A stretch of DNA of 64,000 nucleotides from Lacibacter luteus (GTDB lineage: Bacteria > Bacteroidota > Bacteroidia > Chitinophagales > Chitinophagaceae). The position numbers were made by a program, and so were the translations under genes. The notes below the pieces were generated by a model, which ran no database searches, was not told the origin of the DNA, and saw nothing but the letters and a program-made list of their open reading frames with translations. Below are positions 8,675-16,811 of the stretch, in pieces. Location: NCBI RefSeq assembly GCF_004118265.1, contig NZ_SDHW01000004.1, positions 310,001-374,000 on the forward strand. The letters run 5' to 3'. How positions within the stretch are numbered: position 1 is the first letter of the stretch; every line of letters starts with the position of its first letter.

Positions 8675-8705
8675 TGCACAAACGTATGCGCAAACCGCTT
8701 ACGCA
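8675..8705. promoter_or_regulatory. LacI-type operator (possibly two overlapping) before the CBM9-like/LacI unit
   Basis: TGCACAAACGTATGCGCA (8675-8692) has the same CG-centred palindromic core as the four other sites. A second, odd-spaced palindrome TGCGCAAACCGCTTACGCA (8687-8705) overlaps it. The position between two divergent genes suggests autoregulation of the regulator's own unit and possibly control of the DUF4345 gene on the other side. Confidence 0.62.
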
Positions 8706-8809
8706 GCTACTAAGCGAAAAGCAGCTGAAGCTGAAAAACATAAATCTTGGTAAACACCAAGAACTACTTCGCTTGTCGGTTTCAATTTTGTGTTACAAAA
8801 ACACACAAT

Positions 8810-9238
8810 ATGAAAAAGTACAAATTACTTCGTTTCGCATCAGCCGGGTTAATCGGCTTTTCTGCTTTCGCTATCCTGATGGTTAGTGTAATGGCTTTTC
8901 AAAATCCGCAAAAAGTAATGGACCTTGTACAGGTTACATTGCCTAATAATGATGCCTTCAGTTCTATACGTGGCGTATATGGCGGTGTTGGTTTAACCAT
9001 TTGCATAAGCCTTGTTTATCTCGCATTTAAAGATCATACCAAAGGCCTTGCATTTGCATCCATTCTGTGGGGCTCTTATGCGCTCTCCAGAATTATAACC
9101 GTTTGTATTGAAGGCCCGTTAGGAGCATTTGGCACACAATGGCTTTATACCGAAAGCTTTTTATGCATTGTTTCTGTAACACTGTTACTCGTAAGGGTGA
9201 AACTTTTACAAAAAAACGCTTCGCTTATTCGTGCATAA
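8810..9238 (+). CDS. DUF4345 family small membrane protein
   Basis: Integral membrane protein of about 142 residues with four hydrophobic segments (GLIGFSAFAILMVSVMAF; GGVGLTICISLVYLAF; GLAFASILWGSYALSRIIT; SFLCIVSVTLLLVRV). The segment RGVYGGVGLTI is typical of the DUF4345 family. The ATG at 8810 is preferred to the upstream one at 8747, which would add 21 hydrophilic residues without a family match. It stands alone, divergent from the CBM9-like gene, and ends in a strong terminator. Function is unknown. Confidence 0.8.
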   Translation: MKKYKLLRFASAGLIGFSAFAILMVSVMAFQNPQKVMDLVQVTLPNNDAFSSIRGVYGGVGLTICISLVYLAFKDHTKGLAFASILWGSYALSRIITVCIEGPLGAFGTQWLYTESFLCIVSVTLLLVRVKLLQKNASLIRA

Positions 9239-9240
9239 AA

Positions 9241-9268
9241 AAAAGGATGCTGCCGGCAGCATCCTTTT
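9241..9268. terminator. Bidirectional terminator
   Basis: A perfect 28-base palindrome (AAAAGGATGCTGCC followed by its complement) between the converging DUF4345 gene and the large kinase gene. The A and T tracts on both sides serve both strands. Confidence 0.88.
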
Positions 9269-9288
9269 AAAAAATATCTTTCTTATGC

Positions 9289-12200
9289 TTAAATAGAAAA
9301 CTCCGTTTTTAATTGCGCTACAGTACTATCAATTACTTCGCCTGCAAGTCGGATATGGTTCTTTAGATCTGCATTGTCATTGTTGTCTTTTCCCGATTTT
9401 TCAATTTCACGAATAACATGCTTAAGCACACTTATGCGCATGTTATCGATGCTTGGTTTTAGTTTGTGTGCAACTGCCCCCATTGCCTCAAAGTTTCCGG
9501 AAGCATACGACTCTTTCATTTGCTGAATCATTACCGGCGACTGATCGCAAAAAAGTTTAACCATCTTGAGAATAAACTCTTTATTTCCTCTGCTTAACTC
9601 GTTGAGTGCCGATAAATCGTACAACTGCGGACTTGTTTGTTCTTTAACTACTTCTTCAGCATTCATGGCAGTTAATTGCCTGTTTAACCAATGAGCAATT
9701 TTTTTCAGGAACTCCTCTTCATTAAATGGTTTGGCAATATAATCGTTCATACCTGCGGCAAGACATTTCTCACTTTCGCCTTTAATTGCATTTGCTGTTA
9801 ATGCAATAATAGGTATGTTACTGTTTTGCTTTCTTATTATTCGTGAAGCATCAAAGCCATTCAGCACGGGCATTTGAATATCCATCAGAATTAAATCAAT
9901 ATTGCCTTTATTTAGTGTAAACACTGCTTCTTCACCATTTTTTGCCTCAACAATTCCTGCTCCGTAATTTTCTAATATTGTTGAAGCCACCAGGCGATTC
10001 ATGTCGTTATCATCCGTAACTAAAATAGTTTTCCCTTTAAGAAAATCTTCTGATATATCGTTCAACATTTGCATTTTAATATCTTTATTATCGCCTTTTT
10101 TAAATTCTATTGTAAAGGAAACAGCTGTGCCTTTCCCTTTTATACTTTCCACTTCAATTTTACCACCCATTAACTCAACCAGTTCTTTGCAAATACTCAT
10201 CCCCAATCCTGTACCTCCATATTTACGGGATACTGATTCGTATTCCTGGCTAAACTTATCGAACAGCTTGTCTACAAACTCCTGTTCCATGCCAATACCC
10301 GTATCAATTACTTTAGCCTCGATGGTTTGTGTAGTTGCCGTTTCTTTTATTACTGTGCAGGTAACATCTACCGAACCTCTTTCTGTAAACTTAATGGCAT
10401 TGCTCAGCAGGTTTAACATTACCTGGTTAAGACGATAGGGGTCGCCAATTAAAACAGGCGAAAGCACTTTATCGCAAAACGAATTGGTAAGGCGCAGTCC
10501 TTTCTCTTCGGCCTTATGCATCAATACCTGCATAGCACCAGCAACTATTTTCTTTGGCTCAAATCCGATTTGTTCAATAGTAAGTTTGCCTGCTTCAATT
10601 TTTGACAGATCAAGAATATCGTTGATGATAACAAGCAGGTTTTCTGCTGCTGAATTAATTGTAGAGAGATAAAAACTTTGCTGATCGGAAAGGTTTGTTT
10701 TAGCCAGTTGATTACCCATGCCAATAATGGCATTCATGGGTGTTCGTATTTCATGGCTCATGTTAGCAAGAAAATTTTCTTTAGCCTTTGCTAATGATTG
10801 TGCCTGTTCTCTTGACTTAATCAGTTCTTTTTCCAGCTTTTTCTGGTTCGTAATATCAAGGCAAATCACAATAGAACCAACATGCGTTCCGTTTGAAGCA
10901 TACTTTGGTGCAGAGCTAACAAACCACCAGCCTTTTGCTCCTTTAATATTTGTTTGTACTTCGTATGCTTCGCTTATACCATCCACTCTTTTCTGCATCC
11001 GTTGGGTTACATCCGTAACACTGTCTTCTGCAAGAAACCGCATTGCATCATACCCTAACGCTTCCATCTCTTTCAGCCCGGTCATCTTAAGTAATGTTTG
11101 GTTGGCAAAATCAATTTTACCTGTGGCATCCATTTCCATTAAGCCCAGGTTCATATTGGCAATAATGCCACGGTACTTTTCTTCGTTTATGCGTATTGCC
11201 TCTTCAATTTTTTTTCTTTCTGTTATATCAACCCCGTATCCAATAACAATCGAAACATTATCATTTTTATCTGTTACAGGAAACCACCTGCGCAGTACAT
11301 ATTTTTCTTCGCCTGCTTTGGTAATGTATTTCTCTTCCTTTTCAAATGGTTTTTTTGTTTCAAGAACATTGGTAAACGACTTGTGCCGATCTTCTGCAAA
11401 ACTTAACGGTTTATTTCTGTACAGGCAGTAGTCTTCATCTTTTTTACCAATTATCCATTTACGCAAATCCGGATCTTTTATTGACCGTGGATTAACAAAA
11501 AGATATTCATGTTTCTGATTAAACACTGCAATTTCTGCAGGCATATTGTTTAATATGTCTTCGTAAAACTTACGTTGCTCTTCTAATTTTTGCTCTGCAT
11601 TCTTTCGCTCAGTTATATCAAGAATAAATCCGGTAAATACATTATCGCCATTTTCTGTTTGGTAAGAAAAAGAAGAATGAACCGAATGCCACTTTATTGT
11701 TCTGCCCGGCACTATCAATCTCGATTCACAATAAAACGGCTCAAGCGTTTTGCGGCAGCTCAGGTTTTTTTGAATGATTTCATCTCTGTCATCGGGATGA
11801 ATGTAGTTAAGATAGTTCTTGAAGTCGTCGGGCTTAATACCAAAAATACGTTCTATTGCCGGGCTTATATAAATAAGGCCTTCTGTTCCGTCTTTCTTAA
11901 ACTCATACTCATAAATTACACCCGGAATATTTTCTGAAAGCGATTGAAACTGTTTAACACGATTGCTAAGCTCTGTTTCGGTGTTTTTAGTACTGGTAAT
12001 ATCTGTGTGTGTACCGGTAATGCGCAAAGGCATTCCATTCCTGTCCTTTTCAATAACTACTCCTCTGTCTAACACCCATCTTACAGAGCCATCTTTATCC
12101 CTGATGCGGTATTCAAGACTGTGAGAATCTGCTTCTGCATTTCTGTACTTCCTGTCAGTTTCTACTAACAAATGCCTGTCTTCGTCAACCACGCTATTCC

Positions 12201-13887
12201 ACCACAATTCCTCATTATTTGTTAACTCATCCATTTGGTAACCTAAAAACTCATTGTCGGTTTTTGAGAATGATGTTTTACCTAATCTGAAATCATGTTC
12301 CCAAACGTTATCGCCAATATTTTCCAACGCTTTTTTAAAACTGCTTTCCGATTCTTTTTCCTTAGTTATATCTTCTTCTAAAGCAAAAAATCCGCTTATT
12401 TCTCCTTTCTGATTTCTGGTTGGCTGGCCCTGAATTCTTGCCCAATACCTTGCTCCGTTTTTATGATAGTTGATTATTTCGGTATTAAACGGCTTACCAT
12501 CTTTAATCTGTCTGCTGAGGTAGTCGATTGTTTTTATATCTGTTTCTGCCCCTTGCAACAAGTGACCGGGCTTACGCCCTACAACCTCCTCAAGCGAATA
12601 GCCCGACATTTTAGTAAAGCTCTTATTTATCCATGTTATACATCCTTCTGCATCAGCTATTATAACTGCGTTGATATTATCTTCAGCAATCTGAGATAAT
12701 ACTTTCATTTTTTCCTCATTAATCTTCTCTTCAGTAATATCTTCAATTATTCCGAAATATTCTTCTACCCCGCCTTTCGAATTTTTAACGGGTTGTGTAG
12801 ATGAACGCCCCCAAAACCAACTTCCATCTTTCCTGTAATAAATAATTTCAATATTAAACTCAAGCCCGCCAAAAAATGCCTCCAGCACTTTTTTGATTGA
12901 TTCGTGATCTGTTAATGGACCACGACAAAGTTCAAACGGTGTTTTACCCATAACCTCTTCGAGTGTAAAACCGGTCATTTTGCAAAAACCTTCGTTTGCC
13001 CAGGTTATTTTTCCATCGGGCTGTGTATACAATACCCCGTTTTTATTTGCACTTGCAACCAAAGAAAGTCTTCTTAATTCATTTGCAATTTTCTTTTCTT
13101 TGGTAATCTCTTTTCCATAAATATTTATGTACCGTTCCTGTTGCATCGGCACACAAACAAAAGAATAATACTTGTTCTCTGTTGCCACTTCAATATCCCA
13201 CCTGGATATTGTTTTATCTATTCGTTCTGCAATAAGTTTAAAAAAATCATCATTACGAAGTGTTTTCTTTTCAAACTCAATAAAATCAAATGAAGCTGCC
13301 GCAGGGTTATTAAGTAAAAGCTCTCCGTTAAAATCAATTCTTATCCTTGGGTCGGGGTTTTGCATTGGAAACAGTGCAAAATCGTGTGCTTTTTTATTTG
13401 CAGCTTTCAGATCTTCTTTTTGCTCATTGTATGTCTTTATCAGTTTCTTAAGATCGTCGTTAGTTACCTCATGCGATTTTAAAATATTCAGCAGATCTAT
13501 TAAATGATCGTGATAGGCAAAGTCTTTCAGTTCAAGATTATTCTCGTTTACTTCTTCCATAGTACCAAACCATGGAGAACCAACAAACAATACTTCATCT
13601 GTTTTTTCAAGATATTCAAACTGTCCTCTTAATTTTATCTTACCGGTTGTATTCGATTCTAATGCTATTAGCTGGTTATGTAAACTCACCAGTTCATCAA
13701 AAGAAGTTGTAAGCATATTCAGTTGCGGAACTGAAAAATGCTGCGTAATAACATCGCCCGGCTTTATGTTACATAATTTCGAAATGGAGTTGCCCATCGA
13801 TTTCACCCTAAGCTCCCTGTTTATTACAAGATAAAAAGGAAACAAACGGTTAAACTGAGCATTATCTAATAAAAAAGATCGATTCAC
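9289..13887 (-). CDS. HNOBA-PAS hybrid histidine kinase with REC and HPt domains
   Basis: Large cytoplasmic sensor kinase without membrane segments. Residues 15-165 match the HNOBA domain of soluble guanylate cyclases (FPFYLVINRELRVKSMGNSI; KIKLRGQFEYLEKTDEVLFV; GSPWF; LELKDFAYHDHLIDL) with the coiled coil that follows. Then come about seven PAS or PAS-like units: 180-265, 275-385, 400-508, 515-630, 645-760, 770-890 and 900-1015. The HisKA box is at 1040-1050 with phospho-acceptor His1045, the ATPase has N-box NLLSNAIKF (about 1159), DTGIG (1195) and GGTGLGM (1224). A receiver follows (DD at 1292, phospho-acceptor Asp1336, Lys1387) and an HPt domain with His1474. Start is GTG (13885-13887); no in-frame ATG lies nearer, and the next one (residue 31) would cut into HNOBA. 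Last gene of a four-gene signalling run; no H-NOX gene is nearby. Confidence 0.93.
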   Translation of the reverse strand: MNRSFLLDNAQFNRLFPFYLVINRELRVKSMGNSISKLCNIKPGDVITQHFSVPQLNMLTTSFDELVSLHNQLIALESNTTGKIKLRGQFEYLEKTDEVLFVGSPWFGTMEEVNENNLELKDFAYHDHLIDLLNILKSHEVTNDDLKKLIKTYNEQKEDLKAANKKAHDFALFPMQNPDPRIRIDFNGELLLNNPAAASFDFIEFEKKTLRNDDFFKLIAERIDKTISRWDIEVATENKYYSFVCVPMQQERYINIYGKEITKEKKIANELRRLSLVASANKNGVLYTQPDGKITWANEGFCKMTGFTLEEVMGKTPFELCRGPLTDHESIKKVLEAFFGGLEFNIEIIYYRKDGSWFWGRSSTQPVKNSKGGVEEYFGIIEDITEEKINEEKMKVLSQIAEDNINAVIIADAEGCITWINKSFTKMSGYSLEEVVGRKPGHLLQGAETDIKTIDYLSRQIKDGKPFNTEIINYHKNGARYWARIQGQPTRNQKGEISGFFALEEDITKEKESESSFKKALENIGDNVWEHDFRLGKTSFSKTDNEFLGYQMDELTNNEELWWNSVVDEDRHLLVETDRKYRNAEADSHSLEYRIRDKDGSVRWVLDRGVVIEKDRNGMPLRITGTHTDITSTKNTETELSNRVKQFQSLSENIPGVIYEYEFKKDGTEGLIYISPAIERIFGIKPDDFKNYLNYIHPDDRDEIIQKNLSCRKTLEPFYCESRLIVPGRTIKWHSVHSSFSYQTENGDNVFTGFILDITERKNAEQKLEEQRKFYEDILNNMPAEIAVFNQKHEYLFVNPRSIKDPDLRKWIIGKKDEDYCLYRNKPLSFAEDRHKSFTNVLETKKPFEKEEKYITKAGEEKYVLRRWFPVTDKNDNVSIVIGYGVDITERKKIEEAIRINEEKYRGIIANMNLGLMEMDATGKIDFANQTLLKMTGLKEMEALGYDAMRFLAEDSVTDVTQRMQKRVDGISEAYEVQTNIKGAKGWWFVSSAPKYASNGTHVGSIVICLDITNQKKLEKELIKSREQAQSLAKAKENFLANMSHEIRTPMNAIIGMGNQLAKTNLSDQQSFYLSTINSAAENLLVIINDILDLSKIEAGKLTIEQIGFEPKKIVAGAMQVLMHKAEEKGLRLTNSFCDKVLSPVLIGDPYRLNQVMLNLLSNAIKFTERGSVDVTCTVIKETATTQTIEAKVIDTGIGMEQEFVDKLFDKFSQEYESVSRKYGGTGLGMSICKELVELMGGKIEVESIKGKGTAVSFTIEFKKGDNKDIKMQMLNDISEDFLKGKTILVTDDNDMNRLVASTILENYGAGIVEAKNGEEAVFTLNKGNIDLILMDIQMPVLNGFDASRIIRKQNSNIPIIALTANAIKGESEKCLAAGMNDYIAKPFNEEEFLKKIAHWLNRQLTAMNAEEVVKEQTSPQLYDLSALNELSRGNKEFILKMVKLFCDQSPVMIQQMKESYASGNFEAMGAVAHKLKPSIDNMRISVLKHVIREIEKSGKDNNDNADLKNHIRLAGEVIDSTVAQLKTEFSI

Positions 13888-14274
13888 TTTATCGGTTACT
13901 TTAAATAGTTCAGTAAGCTTGCTGTATTTCTTTTCTGACTTGATTCTGCAATAGAATGTCCTCCACTTTTACCTAGCCTGATTAGCAAAGCCATACAAAT
14001 TGCGGTTGCAGGTTTTGATAGATGCTTTCTGTTTTCATTTTTCCAGGAGTTATTTCTTCTCAAATATATTCAACACTTAATCTGCCAACAAACTTACTAT
14101 TTAAAAAACAGCTCTTGTCGTTTAATCTGATAACATTACGGAACAATTTGTTGATACAACATGAGCAGTTGCATCCTTTCTTTGACCGGTCAATTTTGTT
14201 TATCGTTGCTCAGCTTTTAGTTATTACATTTTGCAGACGCATTTCGTACTGATGTTTGCAATTGGAGCTGAATT
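13888..14274. other. Gap between the FIST gene and the HNOBA kinase
   Basis: 387 bases, AT-rich. It holds the sigma-54-like promoter candidate at 13947-13962. A 76-codon plus-strand frame at 14022-14252 has no recognisable content and looks like chance. Confidence 0.5.
13947..13962 (-). promoter_or_regulatory. Possible sigma-54 promoter of the HNOBA kinase gene
   Basis: On the minus strand AGGACATTCTATTGCA has GG and GC separated by ten bases and a perfect TTGCA -12 box, as in the sigma-54 pattern TGGCACrnnnnTTGCw; the -24 box is only GG plus poor flanks. It lies about 60 bases upstream of the GTG. The sigma-54 activator gene three genes upstream makes it tempting, but one such match by chance is quite possible. 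Confidence 0.3.
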
Positions 14275-15414
14275 TTAGTCTTCGTAAAAAGAAGTTATCG
14301 TCATGGTTTGGTTGTGTAACTGGCAATTACCGCCTTCGTTAAAAGGAGAAATTTCGCCGTACGAATAAAACCCCGCCATTACTGTTTCATTAGTGTACGA
14401 TTGTTGAACAGCTTTTACTTCTTCAACTACTTTATCGGCTAATATTAATTTACGACCAACACAGCTAATAAGCAATGAAAAGGATGGCATTTTTTTATGC
14501 CCTGTAACCGTTAATGCTGCTGCCTGGTCTGCTGCTGCTATTAGCTTATCGAAGGTGGACTTCATAAACCTTACTGTTGAACCTACAGGAATATCCCCTG
14601 CAAAAATCATCAGCTTTTCCTTTTCGTTTACAGAAAGTATTGTACGTACAAGCGGTTTTTTTGCATCGGGAATTGTTACTGAAAGAGGAAAAAGTAATGC
14701 AGAGGATGGAAGGTTATGGGCTTCTTTTCCTAAATACTTTTTATAAAGATCAAGTGCATTTTGTCCTTCAATTTCCATGAGCACATTTGCAGACGATCTG
14801 GTTACCCTTTTTTCCAACCCAAACATTTCCCACCCACCTTGCGAGCCATGTGTAATTTTTATATTACTTCCATATAAACCAATTGCTACAATTTCGCCAT
14901 GCGCAGGCTGTTTGTTTAAACCTACTAAAGTAGAGTTGAAGTTTGCAGCATCGCCGGCAAGCCCGCCTGTAATTAAAATATTTTGCGGCAACTGCGTAGT
15001 TAATCCCTTAACCAATTCGCTTCCGTTTACAAGTGCACCATCTGAAAACACAAGCACATGTGCAAGATTCTCCGATGGTAATTTTGATGCTAAGCTTATT
15101 GCCGCTTCTTGTGTGTTTGAATAGTTGCTGATGTTAACAGATGCTGCAATTACTTTTGTTTTTTCAAATTGTATTGCTACTGCTATAAATGAATTATCGA
15201 ACACTTCGTTTTGATAAATTTCACCTGCAGTACTGCAAAAAGCAATCTCTGCTGTAGAAAATTTAGACCTGAGTGTATTGTAAATTTCTTCAGTTTCCAA
15301 AAGAGCTTTTGCCGAAAAACAAAGCACAAGGTTGGCTTCATTAGGATTGACGGATTGGCTGTTTGGGTGTAAATTCCAAGTACTGTCTGTCAACCTATAA
15401 ATTGATGTATTCAT
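14275..15414 (-). CDS. FIST N/C domain sensory protein
   Basis: Predicted small-ligand-binding signalling protein. The N-terminal half (about 20-205) has the FIST_N pattern (LVLCFSAKALL; AFCSTAGEIYQNEVFDNS; HVLVFSDGALVNGSELVKGL; ITGGLAGDAANF), the C-terminal half (about 220-370) FIST_C (NALDLYKKYLG; SCVGRKLILAD; AGFYSYGEISPF; CQLHNQTMTI). At 379 residues it is the normal length and lacks any transmitter domain. FIST domains are proposed sensors, possibly of amino acids, often found beside kinases. It sits between a REC-histidine kinase and the HNOBA kinase on the same strand, so it probably modulates one of them. No signal peptide, so cytoplasmic. Confidence 0.9.
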   Translation of the reverse strand: MNTSIYRLTDSTWNLHPNSQSVNPNEANLVLCFSAKALLETEEIYNTLRSKFSTAEIAFCSTAGEIYQNEVFDNSFIAVAIQFEKTKVIAASVNISNYSNTQEAAISLASKLPSENLAHVLVFSDGALVNGSELVKGLTTQLPQNILITGGLAGDAANFNSTLVGLNKQPAHGEIVAIGLYGSNIKITHGSQGGWEMFGLEKRVTRSSANVLMEIEGQNALDLYKKYLGKEAHNLPSSALLFPLSVTIPDAKKPLVRTILSVNEKEKLMIFAGDIPVGSTVRFMKSTFDKLIAAADQAAALTVTGHKKMPSFSLLISCVGRKLILADKVVEEVKAVQQSYTNETVMAGFYSYGEISPFNEGGNCQLHNQTMTITSFYED

Positions 15415-15538
15415 TTACTCTTTGGAGAAAATTTAAAATCCTTAAACAGTACAAACTACTAACCAAACAAAAAAACAGTTTTAAGCAAATGAAAATCATT
15501 AGCTTACGATAAACGAAACAGTAATCCTTTTTCCGGAA

Positions 15539-15581
15539 TTTAGAAAAAAATCCATTTTCTGGACTGGTTTCGTTTTCTAAA
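15539..15581. repeat. Inverted repeat before the FIST gene
   Basis: TTTAGAAAA (15539-15547) and its exact complement TTTTCTAAA (15573-15581) are 25 bases apart, in the AT-rich gap upstream of the FIST gene. It could be a protein-binding site or chance in AT-rich DNA. Confidence 0.3.
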
Positions 15582-15620
15582 ACCCTTTCTTTTTTGTGAA
15601 AATGTGCTACTGCTAGCTAG

Positions 15621-16670
15621 CTAAGTAAACGTTGCAGAATGCAACCCATTAACCGGAATGTTTATACTCCAGCAACAACCTTCGCCCGGCTTAGAACTTA
15701 ACACATAAGTTCCCTTTAACCGGTGAATACGTTGCGTAATGCTGTTCATTCCTATACCTGAGGATATTTGAGAGCTATCGAAACCTTTGCCGTAATCTTT
15801 TACAATTAAGTTGAGGTAGTGTTTATCTTTTTCTATTTTAATTTCGGCTTTTTCTGTTTCTGAATACTTAATCAGGTTGTTTACGATTTCTTTAAAAAGC
15901 ATTAAAAAATCGTTTTGTTCTGCTGGAGATAAAACGTTGTTTAAATCTTGTATATCAACTCGTATATCAAACAGGATCATACTTTGTTTCTCCAGTAAAT
16001 GAAGAAATTTCCCTAGCTGTGTTTCCAGATTTTCTGCCTGTTGTCTGTTAAAGAAAACCTGGTGCGTAAGGTTTCTTACCTCCTCTATTGCTGATGTAAT
16101 AATTTCTTTCGACTCGTTTATGTAATCGCCGGATTTAGCCGGGTTATTCAATGCCATTTCGAGAAACAGCTTTGATATTGATAAAAGGGGGTTAATACTG
16201 TCGTGTAATTCCGATGCAAACGCTTCCTGTGCCTTTGTTTTTTCTTTTTGAGCCATATAAGCATACCGAAGCGAACCAAGCGACTTTAGAACCGGCGACT
16301 GTAACTCCGTAACTCTTTCAAAAATCTGTTTAAACTTATCTACATCCTGTTCGCTTTTTACTACATAATCGAAAGCTCCGTTATTCATCAGTTCAACCGA
16401 TATTTTTACATCTTGCTGTGAACTAAGAATTACAGTAAGCGTTTCAGGACTTCTTTGATTAATTTTTTCGAGCAACTCCGATCCATTATAATCGTTAAGT
16501 TGATAATCGAGGAATATGATATCTGGTTTATCTTGTAAAGCATCTATCAGCTGCGAACCATTTTCCAATAAACTTACGTTTCCGAAGCCTGCCAGCTCCA
16601 GAATCTTACTATAGTAAGCTCTGCTAAAATCATCGTCGTCTACAAAAAGCACTTTCAAATTACCCGCCAT
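15621..16670 (-). CDS. Receiver-histidine kinase (REC followed by NarX-type transmitter)
   Basis: Cytoplasmic signalling protein with reversed hybrid order. Residues 5-120 are a receiver (VLFVDDDD; phospho-acceptor Asp55 in IIFLDYQL; SSQ; Lys105 in YVVKS). Residues about 145-215 are a HisKA_3-like dimerisation helix with His156 in ASELHDSINP, and about 240-345 an ATPase of the NarX/DegS class (NLIKYSETEKAEI; VKDYGKGFD; GIGMNSITQRI). The ATG at 16668-16670 begins MAGNLKVLFVDDDD. Kinases with an N-terminal receiver relay a signal from another kinase, which fits its place between the sigma-54 regulator and the FIST and HNOBA kinase genes. Length is 349 residues. Confidence 0.92.
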   Translation of the reverse strand: MAGNLKVLFVDDDDFSRAYYSKILELAGFGNVSLLENGSQLIDALQDKPDIIFLDYQLNDYNGSELLEKINQRSPETLTVILSSQQDVKISVELMNNGAFDYVVKSEQDVDKFKQIFERVTELQSPVLKSLGSLRYAYMAQKEKTKAQEAFASELHDSINPLLSISKLFLEMALNNPAKSGDYINESKEIITSAIEEVRNLTHQVFFNRQQAENLETQLGKFLHLLEKQSMILFDIRVDIQDLNNVLSPAEQNDFLMLFKEIVNNLIKYSETEKAEIKIEKDKHYLNLIVKDYGKGFDSSQISSGIGMNSITQRIHRLKGTYVLSSKPGEGCCWSINIPVNGLHSATFT

Positions 16671-16811
16671 AACAGTTGTCTTAAGTTATACATCACAATC
16701 ATTGGTCAGATTTCTGCCAATTCAGAAACCTAATCCGCCAACAAAAAATCAACAATTTTATAAATTCAATAACCAGCTTCTATTATTTAAACAGCTTTAC
16801 AAATTCTGGAA

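Noticed and set aside
10718-11431. 237-codon plus-strand frame
   Set aside because: It lies fully inside the HNOBA kinase gene on the other strand and has no recognisable domain; long antisense frames are expected opposite such a gene.
14022-14252. 76-codon plus-strand frame in the gap before the FIST gene
   Set aside because: No family, no start signal, AT-rich low-information sequence; treated as chance.
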